A stretch of DNA of 64,000 bases from Bacteroidaceae bacterium (lineage in GTDB: Bacteria; Bacteroidota; Bacteroidia; Bacteroidales; Bacteroidaceae), in NCBI GenBank assembly GCA_017461345.1, contig JAFTYP010000022.1, positions 62,001 to 126,000 of the forward strand, in the 5' to 3' direction. The translations under genes and the position numbers were made by a program. A model generated the notes under the pieces. It ran no database searches. It saw only the letters and a program-made list of their open reading frames with translations, and was not told the DNA's origin. Every line of letters begins with the position of its first letter. The first letter of the stretch is position 1. Shown one piece after another: positions 44,786 through 54,799 of the stretch.

Positions 44786-45351
44786 TGTCGTTCTGGTTCT
44801 TTTTCTTCGACGGGGAAAACACCCGTCGAGTTGAGTACGGAGTATCGTGTCATCTGTTCGTTGCTACGAAACTCTGTGCCTTCGAGTTCACGTTCGGGGG
44901 TAGTAATATGCATATATTGATGACTCCACATCTCGTGGGCATTCAAATCCCAAAAGAGTTCTTCCGTTCGAAACACATCTCCGTTTACATTGCGCACCAC
45001 TACTCTGCCTCGAAGTTCCCATAGTTGCTGTCGATGCAGATAGGCGGTGTCCGACTGTACGAAGAGGTCGGTATGGAATTTGTCGTTCAGGCGTTCCATC
45101 AGCAATCCCTTCATAAATTTCCACGTAGGCTGTTCTCCATTTACTCCATTGTAGATATTCCACTCCTCTACAACCAGATGATATCGCATCATACCGCTGT
45201 CGCTGATGAATGTATTGATGCCTGTAGAATGCATGAAGAGAAGTGAATCTTCCGATTTGACGGGATCTGCCAAATGCTCTACTTCGGCAGAGCAGCCAAA
45301 GGAAAGCCAAAGGAGTAGCAGGAGGGAAAGAAGGGTTACTTTATGCCTCAT
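44782..45351 (-). CDS. lptC: LPS export ABC transporter periplasmic protein LptC
   Basis: A 189-residue lipoprotein-like LptC (SFGCSAE near residue 20 could be a lipobox). The core (MMRYHLVVEEWNIYN, then RGRVVVRNVNGDVFRTEELFWD) matches the OstA-like fold that passes LPS from LptBFG to the outer membrane. It shares its operon with coaX, an outer-membrane protein and the CorC-like gene. In many Bacteroidetes ppiD is next; here ppiD is 9 kb away. Confidence 0.85.
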   Translation of the reverse strand: MRHKVTLLSLLLLLWLSFGCSAEVEHLADPVKSEDSLLFMHSTGINTFISDSGMMRYHLVVEEWNIYNGVNGEQPTWKFMKGLLMERLNDKFHTDLFVQSDTAYLHRQQLWELRGRVVVRNVNGDVFRTEELFWDLNAHEMWSHQYMHITTPERELEGTEFRSNEQMTRYSVLNSTGVFPVEEKEPERQ

Positions 45352-45380
45352 CGTTTGTGGGGAATCGCCTATAGTTCGGT

Positions 45381-46709
45381 TTATTCAATCTTATACTTCA
45401 TAAACCAACGCTCGTTGAACGTCACGCCAAGATTGATGAGCAGATAGTTTTCCTTGACCATTCCGGCTGCGCTGGCCGAACGCATCATCCATTGCAATCC
45501 GACATTAACGACAGAGCGACTGTTGTACCTGTTTGTAATAGGCAAGGCGGCACCTGCACCGAGACTAAGTTCCTTCGGGCCGTTCTTCCCGTCGACCATC
45601 ATATAGGGTGTTGAGAAGTTGAGTCCGGCACGATATTGGATACGTTTCCAATAGCGTTTGTCCAAAGGAGCCGGGGTCCATTGCGCGCCCACAGCCAAAC
45701 GTGTTCTGTCTGTATAATGGCCTGTCATAGGTTCGTAACCTACTGGTGTTTCAATGGGCATACGGCATTTGCTCCAGAATTCGTGGTGTACGTCGGCAGC
45801 GACAATGAGCGTATTTTTATGTTGCCAGGATGCGCCTATGCCGAAACTGTAAGGGAGGTCGAAAGGCGAAGTGGCCTTGAAGGATGATGTATCTCCTCGC
45901 GATGTGTAGTGCTGAAGGGTTGCATCCTGTGCAATTTTGTGCCCGATGCTTGCCGTTGCACCAATGTTCAGCCAATCCTGCCGAGTAAGGCGAACGGGAT
46001 ATTGCACGCCAAGGTCTATCTTATATGTTCGCAGAATTGCTTCATAGTGTTTTGTGGTACTGCTGTAGAGGGTACTGCCTACGCCGTTTTCCTTAAACAA
46101 AGGCACAAGCATATGCGTGTAGTCTCCCCAAACGAAACTGGCATTGGCACCGATGGAGATGTCGCGATAGACCTTCCAACCCAATCCGACATAGGCTTGA
46201 TTCAAGCCTCCGGAGCCGCTATAGATGTTGCTGCTGGTGATGTTTTGAGTTGTATTGATATCGGTAGTGACTGGTTTGTCGGGCGATGCAAACTCGTATC
46301 CTATCTTCGTGTACGGCATGAAACCTGCGGCAAGGCCGAGTCCTTTTGTGAGTCGCATGCCTATATGGGCATAGTCGAAAGAGGCATTCTTCACTCCGAC
46401 CTTTGTTGTTCCTTGCGTCATCTGTCCGAATGAGCCTTGCATACCGACATCCAGGATAAGGCTTAGGGAGTCCATGGCGGAATACGAAGCGGGATTGACC
46501 GTGTTGACACGGTTGCCTATGCGAACGCCTAAGCCTACGCCTCCCATCGATTTGTTGAAGCCTTGCGACTGTTCGTGAAGGAGTCCGAGCCCGAAACGGG
46601 AATATGAGGAGTTTGTTCCGCCTACCTGAGCACTGGCAGGGGGCAAGGAGCAGGGGGCAAGGAGCAGGGCCAGGAAGGCAAGTAAATATTGAATTGCTTT
46701 ATATTTCAT
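45381..46709 (-). CDS. Outer-membrane beta-barrel protein, function unknown
   Basis: A 442-residue predicted barrel. Signal peptide about 1-27 (ending ASAQ), then SSYSRFGLGLLHEQSQG and GLGVRIGNRVNTVNPASYSAM, the start of a conserved Bacteroidetes outer-membrane family near FadL/OmpP1. Many alternating aromatic strands follow. It lies between coaX and lptC, its usual place. The signal-peptide DNA carries a 14-bp tandem repeat (46637-46669). Confidence 0.75.
   Translation of the reverse strand: MKYKAIQYLLAFLALLLAPCSLPPASAQVGGTNSSYSRFGLGLLHEQSQGFNKSMGGVGLGVRIGNRVNTVNPASYSAMDSLSLILDVGMQGSFGQMTQGTTKVGVKNASFDYAHIGMRLTKGLGLAAGFMPYTKIGYEFASPDKPVTTDINTTQNITSSNIYSGSGGLNQAYVGLGWKVYRDISIGANASFVWGDYTHMLVPLFKENGVGSTLYSSTTKHYEAILRTYKIDLGVQYPVRLTRQDWLNIGATASIGHKIAQDATLQHYTSRGDTSSFKATSPFDLPYSFGIGASWQHKNTLIVAADVHHEFWSKCRMPIETPVGYEPMTGHYTDRTRLAVGAQWTPAPLDKRYWKRIQYRAGLNFSTPYMMVDGKNGPKELSLGAGAALPITNRYNSRSVVNVGLQWMMRSASAAGMVKENYLLINLGVTFNERWFMKYKIE
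46637..46669. repeat. 14-bp tandem repeat inside the outer-membrane protein signal peptide
   Basis: The unit CAGGGGGCAAGGAG occurs twice plus a five-base partial copy. It codes part of the leader (LLLAPCSLPPA). Because 14 is not a multiple of three, one copy gained or lost would break the frame. Confidence 0.8.
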
Positions 46710-47455
46710 GCTTTTTCGCTGTTCGTTCTTAATTCTTCGTTATAGTCAAGTATGCGGTTTAGTCCTCGGGGGACTATGTATTTGTCGGTGAAAATGAGGT
46801 TCTTTATATTCGTATCGAAGTTGATGCGGTTGCCGCCTGTAAGGAAAACTTGCAGATGGGGGAACTTGGACCTCATGGATTTGATGTAGCCTTCAATTTC
46901 GTACTTCATGCCTCGCAGCACTCCGCTGCGTATGGCGGTTTCGGTGTTGTAGCCCATGCCGGGCACTTCGCCTTCTGCATCCACGAGGGGAAGGCGGGCG
47001 GTGTATTCGTGCAAGGCTCTCAGGCGCATCTGCATTCCTGGGGCGATATTGCCACCCCAGTAGTTTCCTCGGGCATCGATGACCTCGTAGGTGATGCAGG
47101 TACCTGCATCGATGATAAGAAGATCTGTAGCCGGTTTGAGGAAACTGGCACCGATGACGGCTGCCAGACGATCGCTGCCCAACGTTTTGGGTGTACGGTA
47201 ACGATTCGAGATAGGAATCGGAGTCTCGGACGTAAAGCGCAGCATCGGAATCTGCAGCCTGCCAAGTGCTTCTTCTTCGCAAGCAGTAAGATGGCGCACT
47301 GCGCCAATGATGCCATTCTTGAAGGGATGTTTATTCGCGAAAGCGTCTAAAGATGAAAGCGTTCCGTTCTCCATTCGGACTTCGTCCACAGGCTCGTCTC
47401 CACGGAAGGCAACTATCTTTGTGACAGAGTTTCCTATATCTATTATCAATTTCAC
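46706..47455 (-). CDS. coaX: type III pantothenate kinase
   Basis: CoaX phosphorylates pantothenate, the first step of coenzyme A synthesis. The 249-residue protein has LIIDIGNSVTKIVAF at the very N-terminus, TLGSDRLAAVIGASF, DAGTCITYEVID and GGNIAPGMQMRLRALHEYT. The start codon is GTG at 47455; no ATG is possible because DIGNS begins at residue 6. The -7 box ends five bases before this GTG, so the mRNA is nearly or fully leaderless. Confidence 0.93.
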   Translation of the reverse strand: MKLIIDIGNSVTKIVAFRGDEPVDEVRMENGTLSSLDAFANKHPFKNGIIGAVRHLTACEEEALGRLQIPMLRFTSETPIPISNRYRTPKTLGSDRLAAVIGASFLKPATDLLIIDAGTCITYEVIDARGNYWGGNIAPGMQMRLRALHEYTARLPLVDAEGEVPGMGYNTETAIRSGVLRGMKYEIEGYIKSMRSKFPHLQVFLTGGNRINFDTNIKNLIFTDKYIVPRGLNRILDYNEELRTNSEKA

Positions 47456-47460
47456 GCCTG

Positions 47461-47490
47461 CAAAGGTACATAAAAATCATAATATACAAG
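47461..47490 (-). promoter_or_regulatory. Promoter of coaX
   Basis: On the minus strand, CTTG at 47490-47487 and TACCTTTG at 47468-47461, spaced by 18. The GTG start follows the TTTG by five bases. Confidence 0.7.
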
Positions 47491-47619
47491 TCACTCGGCC
47501 TAAGATTTTCGTCATTCCGTGAACGAAACTGCCAAAAAAGTTCCGAATTACGAAGACTTATGCTACGATAAAATCAACGAAACGCACAGAGGCTGCAAAA
47601 ACACGCCATGACGATTACA

Positions 47620-47708
47620 CGAAAAAGGTTAAGCATTATTGGCAGAAAGGTTAACCATTATCGCCGGAAGGGTTAACCATTATTTTCGACAACACAAAGC
47701 ATTATTTC
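47620..47708. repeat. 22-bp-period intergenic array F
   Basis: Cores GGTTAAGC (47627), GGTTAACC (47649), GGTTAACC (47671) and CACAAAGC (47693) are exactly 22 apart. All four are followed by ATTAT. It lies in the divergent gap between coaX and the DUF4105 gene, outside both promoters. Confidence 0.85.
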
Positions 47709-47782
47709 TGCGTATTCACATGGAGATTGGCTCTCAAAGAGCCTCATCCGTAGGCAATAGAGAGAAAAACTTCTGCTTTCCT

Positions 47783-47813
47783 TTTGATTTTAGTCCCCAT
47801 TTTCGTACCTTTG
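47783..47813 (+). promoter_or_regulatory. Promoter of the DUF4105 gene
   Basis: TTTG at 47783-47786 and TACCTTTG at 47806-47813, spaced by 19. The GTG start at 47819 is five bases after the -7 box. Confidence 0.8.
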
Positions 47814-47818
47814 CGCCC

Positions 47819-49012
47819 GTGTTAAGAAAACTGGTTCTCTTTTTAAGCCTGCTGATTCCCGCCCTGATGCTCCCGATGCACGGGCAGGACAGCATCCGTG
47901 TGACGGTACTCACCTGTTCGCCCGGGCAGGAAGTGTATTCCCTCTACGGACACACGGCCATCCGATGTCAGAACCTTAGCAGCCCGACAGAAGAAGAAAC
48001 ATCAGATGTCGTGTTCAACTACGGAGTCTTCGACGACACCAAACCATACTTCGTCTGGAACTTCGTACTCGGCAGGACAGACTACATGGTATTGCCCATG
48101 CCCTGGGAATACTTTCCCGAATCCTATCGCCGACGCGGCTCCAGCATCATAGAGCAAGAACTGAACCTGACACAAGCAGAAGCCAGACTGCTCATGGACC
48201 GGCTCGCAGAAAACTGTTTGCCACAGAATCGGAAGTATCGATACAACTTCCTCTACAACAACTGCACAACCAAAGTGCGCGATCTCGTGGAGCAAGTCGT
48301 AACAGGACGCATCCAATACCCCGACACACTGCCGCACCAGACCTACCGGGAAATCCTGCATCACTACACAAAGCAACACCCCTGGTCGCAAGAAGGCAAC
48401 GACCTCCTGCTCGGAGCAGAAGTAGACACACTCCTCTCCGTCAGAGCATCCATGTTCGTCCCCGAGAAGTTGATGGACACCTTCGACGGCGCATTCATCT
48501 GCACACCGGAAGGAAATATGCGGCCACTCGTCAAGAACAAAACAACCCTCCTTGAAGCACGGCCGCAAAACACCGAACCCGAATTCCCCCTCCTCCCCTG
48601 GCAGGCAACACTCGCCTTCGCAGCACTCTGCCTGTTTGTCATGCTCCTCGAAGCATGGACAAAGCACACATTCTGGCTATGGGACATCCTGCTACTGCTC
48701 GCTACAGGCACAGCAGGCATATTTCTCACCTTCATGCTACTCTTCTCCAGCCACCCCGCCGTCGGCTCCAACTGGCAGGTTTGGGCACTGAACCCCGTCG
48801 CCTTTGTCGGCATACCACTCATTGTTAAAGCCGCCATCCGGAATCGTAAGACACATTGGTACGCCTTCCAATTTGCCGTTTTAGCACTATTCGTACTATT
48901 TTCCCCCTGGATTCCGCAAGACTTTGCAAAAATAACCGTACCTTTGGCATTGTGTTTGCTGACCAGACCCATCAGTTACCACTACATCCTACACAGCAAG
49001 AAAAAGAAATGA
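47819..49012 (+). CDS. DUF4105-family membrane protein with GTG start
   Basis: A 397-residue protein starting at GTG 47819. The frame is open back to an ATG at 47639, but that region contains array F and the promoter, so it is not coding. From GTG the protein begins with a signal peptide (LRKLVLFLSLLIPALMLPMH). SLYGHTAIRC, FNYGVFDD and YNFLYNNCTTKVRDLVE mark DUF4105. The C-terminal third has four or five membrane segments. DUF4105 function is unknown. The stop overlaps the next gene (ATGA). Confidence 0.8.
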   Translation: MLRKLVLFLSLLIPALMLPMHGQDSIRVTVLTCSPGQEVYSLYGHTAIRCQNLSSPTEEETSDVVFNYGVFDDTKPYFVWNFVLGRTDYMVLPMPWEYFPESYRRRGSSIIEQELNLTQAEARLLMDRLAENCLPQNRKYRYNFLYNNCTTKVRDLVEQVVTGRIQYPDTLPHQTYREILHHYTKQHPWSQEGNDLLLGAEVDTLLSVRASMFVPEKLMDTFDGAFICTPEGNMRPLVKNKTTLLEARPQNTEPEFPLLPWQATLAFAALCLFVMLLEAWTKHTFWLWDILLLLATGTAGIFLTFMLLFSSHPAVGSNWQVWALNPVAFVGIPLIVKAAIRNRKTHWYAFQFAVLALFVLFSPWIPQDFAKITVPLALCLLTRPISYHYILHSKKKK

Positions 49013-50598
49013 CCGCAAACAAATACAGACTCCTGTCCACGCTCATCGTGCTGTTCGCCGTTGCAGGAACCAGCGCACAAGGCACCCCACAAGTGCCATC
49101 GCTGGTCGTAAACATCGTCATCGACCAGTTACGCAGCGACTACATGGATGCCTTTGCGCCACTCTATGGCCAGCGCGGTTTCCAACGTCTGAAGGAACAA
49201 GGTCGTTTCTACTCACAGGCAGAATACCCATTCAACTCCCCCGACCGTGCATCTGCAATAGCCTGCCTCATGACAGGCACAAGCCCCTATGCCAACGGCA
49301 TCGTAGGCAGCCGATGGCTCGACCGCCAGACACTCCAGCCAATCTTTTGTGTTGACGACGAAACATACTCCGGCATCCACACCAGCGACAAGTCCTCTCC
49401 CAAACACCTGGCAGTATCCACCATCGGAGACGAACTGAAAATATCCTCCGAAGGCAAAAGCCTCATCTACTCAATCGCGCCGACACGCGAAGCCGCCATT
49501 CTCGGAGCCGGCCATGCAGGCAATGGTGCCTTCTGGATTGACGACTGGACAGGCAGGTGGGCAACAAGTTGCTACTACGACAACTACCCGCTTTGGGCAA
49601 CAGAATATAACGACCATTCTTCACTCGAAGAACGTATCGACGACATACATTGGGAGCCGCTCAACGAAGAAGTAATAAACTTCCACTACTTCATCTCCTC
49701 CGAACAGGCAAAGAGCAAACCCTTCAGTCACAAATTCAAAAGCAACCGCAAGTTCAGAGAGTTCAAGGCAACAGCCTGTGTCAACGACGAAATAAATCTC
49801 TTTGCAAAACAAACCATCGAGAAAGCAGAACTTGGCCAGGACGCTGTGACCGACATGCTCACACTCACCTACTATGCCGGAGCCTACGACCACCAGTCTG
49901 CAAGACAGTATGGCATGGAAATGCAAGACACCTATGCCCGTCTTGACCGTCAACTGGAAGAACTCTTCGACTACGTAGACGAAAAGGTTGGAATAGACAA
50001 GACACTCTTCGTCGTCACCAGCACAGGACACTTTGAGTCGGAAGAGGTAATGGACCTCAGCAAATACCGAATCCCAACGGGCACATTTTCCATTACAAAA
50101 GCACAAGCACTGCTCAACATGTACCTCATTGCCGTCTATGGTCCGGGCAATTATGTTGAGACAGCCATCGACAATCAGATATACCTTAATCTCAAACTCA
50201 TTGAGAATCGCAATCTCAATTTAGCAGAAGTACTCGACCGCAGCAGCACGTTCCTCATCCAACTCTGCGGTGTCAAAGATGTGTATAGCAGCCAACGCCT
50301 TTCGCTGGGAGCATGGACTCCAGGCATCAGCAAACTGCACAACGCATACAACCCAAAGTGCTCGGGCGACATACTCATACAAGTCTCACCGGGTTGGCTT
50401 CTCAACAACGAAGACACACACGACCAGTCGCTTTGCCGAGAATCGTACCTGAACTTCCCGCTCTTCTTCATGGGCTCGAATATCGTTCCCGAGAAAGTAC
50501 GTATTCCCGTCAGCATCGACCATGTTGCACCAACCATAGCACAAGCACTGCGTATACGTGCACCGAATGCTTGCCCGCAAGCACCACTTAATTATTAA
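49009..50598 (+). CDS. Alkaline phosphatase-superfamily protein (PafA-like), possibly inactive
   Basis: A 529-residue secreted protein (signal peptide ending TSAQ). It has the alkaline-phosphatase fold: VVNIVIDQLRSDYMDAF near the start with the first metal Asp, and FNSPDRASAIACLMTGTSPY, which aligns with PafA's nucleophile segment, Ser replacing Thr. Two further metal motifs look lost: TADHG reads TSTGH, and the DYxGH motif is not seen before QYGMEMQDTY. The start at 49009 overlaps the DUF4105 stop and gives the signal peptide. secA follows 81 bases later. Confidence 0.72.
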   Translation: MTANKYRLLSTLIVLFAVAGTSAQGTPQVPSLVVNIVIDQLRSDYMDAFAPLYGQRGFQRLKEQGRFYSQAEYPFNSPDRASAIACLMTGTSPYANGIVGSRWLDRQTLQPIFCVDDETYSGIHTSDKSSPKHLAVSTIGDELKISSEGKSLIYSIAPTREAAILGAGHAGNGAFWIDDWTGRWATSCYYDNYPLWATEYNDHSSLEERIDDIHWEPLNEEVINFHYFISSEQAKSKPFSHKFKSNRKFREFKATACVNDEINLFAKQTIEKAELGQDAVTDMLTLTYYAGAYDHQSARQYGMEMQDTYARLDRQLEELFDYVDEKVGIDKTLFVVTSTGHFESEEVMDLSKYRIPTGTFSITKAQALLNMYLIAVYGPGNYVETAIDNQIYLNLKLIENRNLNLAEVLDRSSTFLIQLCGVKDVYSSQRLSLGAWTPGISKLHNAYNPKCSGDILIQVSPGWLLNNEDTHDQSLCRESYLNFPLFFMGSNIVPEKVRIPVSIDHVAPTIAQALRIRAPNACPQAPLNY

Positions 50599-50679
50599 GC
50601 GGGACAACAGACAACGGACAACAGACAATAGAACAATCCACAAACCAAATACAGACCCAAACACATTATAATAATAAAT

Positions 50680-53600
50680 ATGGACATTTCTAAATTCTTA
50701 GTTAAGATATTCGGCGACAAGAAAAGTCGCGACCTTAAAGCCTATCGCCCGTTAGTAGAGGCGGTGCTGCAAATCTATCCTGAAATCCAAGCACTGTCAA
50801 ACGATGAACTTCGCGATCGTACTCAAAAGATAAGACAACGCATACAAGACTCTGCAGCAGATCTTCGCGAACAGATACAAGCACTGAAGGACAAGATTCC
50901 CGGTACAGACATACAGGATCGTGCCCCAATCTTTTCACAAATAGACAAATTGGAGAAGGAAGTGCTTGAAATCCTCGAAAAGGCTCTCGACAAGGAACGA
51001 GCAGAAGTCTTCGCCATTGTCAAAAGCACTGCAGAACGTTTCACCAAAAACGAAACAATAGAAGTTACTGCCAACGACTTCGATCGCAACCTCGCAGCAT
51101 CACATGACTTCGTAGACATCGAAGGCGACAAAGCCATCTATCATAACCATTGGGTAGCCGGTGGCAACGACCTGAAGTGGGAAATGATACACTTCGACGT
51201 ACAGCTCTTCGGCGGCACCGTTCTCCACCAAGGCAAGATTGCCGAGATGTTCACAGGCGAAGGTAAGACACTTACCGCCACACTGCCTGTCTTCTTGAAT
51301 GCCTTAACCGGCAATGGCGTACATGTAGTAACTGTCAACGACTATCTTGCCAAGCGTGACTCCGAATGGATGGGCCCCATCTATATGTTCCACGGTTTGA
51401 GTGTCGATTGCATTGACAAGCATCAGCCCAACAGCGAGGCACGTCGTAAAGCATATCTTGCAGATATTACTTTCGGAACGAACAATGAGTTCGGTTTCGA
51501 CTATCTGCGCGACAACATGGCACAAGATCCAAAAGACCTCGTACAGCGTCCTCACAATTATGCAATTGTCGATGAGGTGGACTCTGTCCTCATTGACGAT
51601 GCCCGCACACCACTTATCATTTCCGGTCCGGTGCCAAAGGGAGACGACCAGCAATACGAGCAATATCAGCCTCTGGTAGAACGTCTTGTAGGTGTGCAAA
51701 GGCAACTTGCCACACAATATCTTGCCGATGCAAAGAAGCAAATAACCGAAGGCACGGAAGGAAACGACAAGCAAAAAACATCCGAAGGCTTCCTTGCTCT
51801 GTTCCGCAGCCATAAGGCTTTGCCTAAAAACAAACCACTCATCAAGTTCCTTTCTGAGCCTGGCATTAAAGCCGGCATGCTCTCCACCGAAGAAATCTAC
51901 ATGGAGAACAACAACCGCCGCATGCCCGAAGCAACAGAGCCCCTCTACTTCGTTGTCGATGAGAAGATGAACAGCGTGGACCTTACAGACAAGGGCAACG
52001 AGTGGCTGGCTTCACAAGTCAACGACCCCGAACTTTTTGTCCTTCCCGACATCACTACTGTCCTGTCGCAAATCGATGCTTCCGACAAGACAGAAGAAGA
52101 GAAGATCGAAGAGAAAGACCGCATCTTCAACGAATACGCCACAAAGAGCGAACGCGTTCACACCATACAGCAGTTACTGAAGGCATACACCATGTTCAAT
52201 CTCAACGACGAGTATGTCATCCAAGATGGTGAAATCAAGATTGTAGACGAGCAAACCGGTCGTATTATGGAAGGCCGTCGTTGGAGCGACGGACTGCACC
52301 AGGCTGTCGAGGCTAAAGAGCATGTAAAAGTACAGGCCGCCACACAGACCTACGCAACCATTACTTTGCAGAACTATTTCCGCATGTACCACAAATTGTC
52401 TGGTATGACGGGTACTGCCGTAACAGAAGCCGGAGAGTTCTGGGACATCTATAAACTCGATGTTGTCGAGGTACCCACCAACCGTGAAGTCATCCGCAAG
52501 GATATGAACGACCGTGTTTATCGCACACAACGAGAGAAGTACAAGGCCGTCATCGAAGAAGTGGAACTGATGCGCACAAGTGGTCGTCCCGTACTTGTAG
52601 GCACCACCAGCGTCGAGATTTCCGAGATGCTGAGCAAGATGCTACAGATGCGTAAGATACCTCATCAGGTATTGAATGCGAAACTCCACCAAAAGGAAGC
52701 AGACATTGTGGCACTGGCAGGTCAGAGCATTATGGGCAACGTGTATGTTGCGACCGACGGACGAGCCTTCAACGAAAAGAGTACAGCCATCAATTATCAG
52801 ACACGCCTTGAGGCCGAAGCAGCCAAGAAGGAAAAGCGCGAGCCGCGCGAAGCGTCCGAGTTGATACAGACAGACGAGCGCATGCTTGGCACTGTCACCA
52901 TTGCCACCAATATGGCAGGTCGTGGTACGGACATCAAACTCTCGCCCGAGGTAAAGGCTGCAGGCGGCCTTGCCATTATCGGTACGGAACGCCATGAGAG
53001 CCGTCGTGTCGATCGTCAGTTGCGTGGCCGTTCCGGTCGTCAGGGCGATCCGGGCAGCAGCATCTTCTATGTCAGCATCGAGGATAAACTGATGCGTCTC
53101 TTCGCCAGCGAGCGTATTGCAAAAGTAATGGACAGTCTTGGCTTCAAGGAAGGCGAGATGATTGAGCACAGCATGATCACACGCAGCATCGAGAATGCAC
53201 AGAAGAAGGTAGAAGAGAACCATTTCGGTGTCCGTAAGAACCTGCTCGAGTATGACGATGTTATGAACAAGCAGCGCACCGTCATCTACGAAAAGCGTCG
53301 TCATGCCTTAATTGGCGAACGCCTTGGCATGGACATCAGCAACATGATCTGGGACCGTGTCTGCAATATCCTTGAGAACAACGACTACGAAGGTTGCAAA
53401 CTGCGTTTCCTCGAAATTATGGCTATGGAAGTCCCCTTTACTGCCGAGCAGATGGAGTCCATGAAACTCGACGACGTGGCAGAGTTGGCATACCAGAAGG
53501 TGCTGGAACGTTTCAGGCAGAAGACGGAGATAATGATGAACAATGCCCACAAGGTTGTGACGCACATCTACGAAGGTCCTCAGGGAGCAATGTACGAAAA

Positions 53601-54147
53601 CCTTATGGTACCGGTTCTTGCCGGCAACCGTCAGTACAACATTCCGTCGAACCTCAAGGAGGCCTACGAGAGCCAGTCACGCAGTGTTGTAACAGCATTC
53701 CACAAAGCCATCATCCTGCACATCATCGACGATGCCTGGAAGGAGAACCTACGTTTGCTCGACGAACTGAAGCACAGCGTACACAACGCCAGTTACGAGC
53801 AGAAAGACCCTTTGCTCATCTTCAAGTTGGAGAGTGCAAAGATCTTCGACGACATGATCAATCAAATCAACGACCGCACCGTATCTGTCATCATGCGCGC
53901 CATGATACCCGAGTTGCAGATTCAAGACAATGCTCCGCAGCAGGAGATGCCACGTCGCGACCAGCCCCGCTTGCAAGAGTCACGCGGAGAGTTGAACGAT
54001 GCCGGACAGCAACAGGCAGCGGCTCGCGATACACGAGAGCGTCAGCCCATGCAGCCTATCCGTCGCGACAACCTGCCCGGCCGTAACGACCCATGTCCCT
54101 GTGGCAGCGGAAAAAAGTTCAAGCAGTGCCACGGAAGAAACCTCTAA
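50680..54147 (+). CDS. secA: protein translocase ATPase SecA
   Basis: SecA drives proteins through SecYEG. The 1155-residue protein has Walker A ([14 protein letters not shown]), Walker [31 protein letters not shown] and [16 protein letters not shown]. It is longer than E. coli SecA (901) because of insertions, including a segment around residues 330-400, common in Bacteroidetes. The C-terminus is Gln/Arg-rich and ends in the zinc-binding tail [16 protein letters not shown] short direct repeat (GACAACAGACAA twice) precedes the start. Confidence 0.97.
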   Translation: MDISKFLVKIFGDKKSRDLKAYRPLVEAVLQIYPEIQALSNDELRDRTQKIRQRIQDSAADLREQIQALKDKIPGTDIQDRAPIFSQIDKLEKEVLEILEKALDKERAEVFAIVKSTAERFTKNETIEVTANDFDRNLAASHDFVDIEGDKAIYHNHWVAGGNDLKWEMIHFDVQLFGGTVLHQGKIAEMFTGEGKTLTATLPVFLNALTGNGVHVVTVNDYLAKRDSEWMGPIYMFHGLSVDCIDKHQPNSEARRKAYLADITFGTNNEFGFDYLRDNMAQDPKDLVQRPHNYAIVDEVDSVLIDDARTPLIISGPVPKGDDQQYEQYQPLVERLVGVQRQLATQYLADAKKQITEGTEGNDKQKTSEGFLALFRSHKALPKNKPLIKFLSEPGIKAGMLSTEEIYMENNNRRMPEATEPLYFVVDEKMNSVDLTDKGNEWLASQVNDPELFVLPDITTVLSQIDASDKTEEEKIEEKDRIFNEYATKSERVHTIQQLLKAYTMFNLNDEYVIQDGEIKIVDEQTGRIMEGRRWSDGLHQAVEAKEHVKVQAATQTYATITLQNYFRMYHKLSGMTGTAVTEAGEFWDIYKLDVVEVPTNREVIRKDMNDRVYRTQREKYKAVIEEVELMRTSGRPVLVGTTSVEISEMLSKMLQMRKIPHQVLNAKLHQKEADIVALAGQSIMGNVYVATDGRAFNEKSTAINYQTRLEAEAAKKEKREPREASELIQTDERMLGTVTIATNMAGRGTDIKLSPEVKAAGGLAIIGTERHESRRVDRQLRGRSGRQGDPGSSIFYVSIEDKLMRLFASERIAKVMDSLGFKEGEMIEHSMITRSIENAQKKVEENHFGVRKNLLEYDDVMNKQRTVIYEKRRHALIGERLGMDISNMIWDRVCNILENNDYEGCKLRFLEIMAMEVPFTAEQMESMKLDDVAELAYQKVLERFRQKTEIMMNNAHKVVTHIYEGPQGAMYENLMVPVLAGNRQYNIPSNLKEAYESQSRSVVTAFHKAIILHIIDDAWKENLRLLDELKHSVHNASYEQKDPLLIFKLESAKIFDDMINQINDRTVSVIMRAMIPELQIQDNAPQQEMPRRDQPRLQESRGELNDAGQQQAAARDTRERQPMQPIRRDNLPGRNDPCPCGSGKKFKQCHGRNL

Positions 54148-54207
54148 GAAAGCCGAAAAACCATAGGAGACCTGACAATCCTATGAAACACCATAAAACG
54201 CATCACC

Positions 54208-54648
54208 ATGGAAGTAAGCAAACAGACAACCCAGCAGATTAAGAACATGCTGCGCAAGGTCATCGCCAAGTTCCCCGCAGAGGCAGAACCCGTCATGACA
54301 GATATCCATCTTCTGGTAAACAGTTATACCGGCGAGATACACACATACAACGACGACGACGAGGAACTCGGTCATTGCATTGTCGATGAGTGGATAAAGT
54401 GTTCCGACGAGACGTTCTACGAAAGCATTGTGCCCATTCTGCGCCGTTGCATCGAGGATTTGCGACAGGGCATCGAAAAGATGAGCATCATGCAGCCGTT
54501 CAGTTTTGTGCTTATCGGCGAGGACCACGAGACATTGCAGGATCTGGTCATCATCGATGGCGAAGACACCGTAATGCTCGATGTCACGTTGCTCGACGGA
54601 CTCGAGGAAGACCTCGACACCTTCCTCAAACAACTTCTGGAGGACTGA
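54208..54648 (+). CDS. Small acidic protein after secA, function unknown
   Basis: A 146-residue acidic protein, 60 bases after secA. I do not recognise a domain. It has no signal peptide, an N-terminal amphipathic helix (KQTTQQIKNMLRKVIAKF), and several Asp/Glu-rich stretches (YNDDDEELGH). FSFVLIGEDHETLQDLVII reads like a central beta-strand region. The codon use and position fit a real gene. A role linked to secretion would be a guess from context only. Confidence 0.65.
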   Translation: MEVSKQTTQQIKNMLRKVIAKFPAEAEPVMTDIHLLVNSYTGEIHTYNDDDEELGHCIVDEWIKCSDETFYESIVPILRRCIEDLRQGIEKMSIMQPFSFVLIGEDHETLQDLVIIDGEDTVMLDVTLLDGLEEDLDTFLKQLLED

Positions 54649-54749
54649 ACCGCACATAACGGAGGCTTTGCCCGAACACCGACAAAGCAAAAACTCTGCA
54701 AGAAGGCATTTTCCTTCGGGCAAATCGCCTCTATGTAAAAAAAAATGCG

Positions 54750-54757
54750 TATCTTTG
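54750..54757 (+). promoter_or_regulatory. -7 element for ppiD
   Basis: TATCTTTG, 42 bases before the ATG at 54800, preceded by a run of nine A. No clear -33 element. Confidence 0.5.
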
Positions 54758-54799
54758 TGCGCCTTTAATTAAAAAACAATAAACAAAACATAAAAAACA

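Noticed and set aside
47639..47818. The N-terminal 60 codons in frame with the DUF4105 gene
   Set aside because: This stretch contains repeat array F and the promoter, and it would put 60 polar residues ahead of the signal peptide.
50600..50650. Direct repeat GACAACAGACAA before secA as an operator
   Set aside because: It is simple A/C-rich sequence that can arise by slippage. Nothing else marks it as a binding site.
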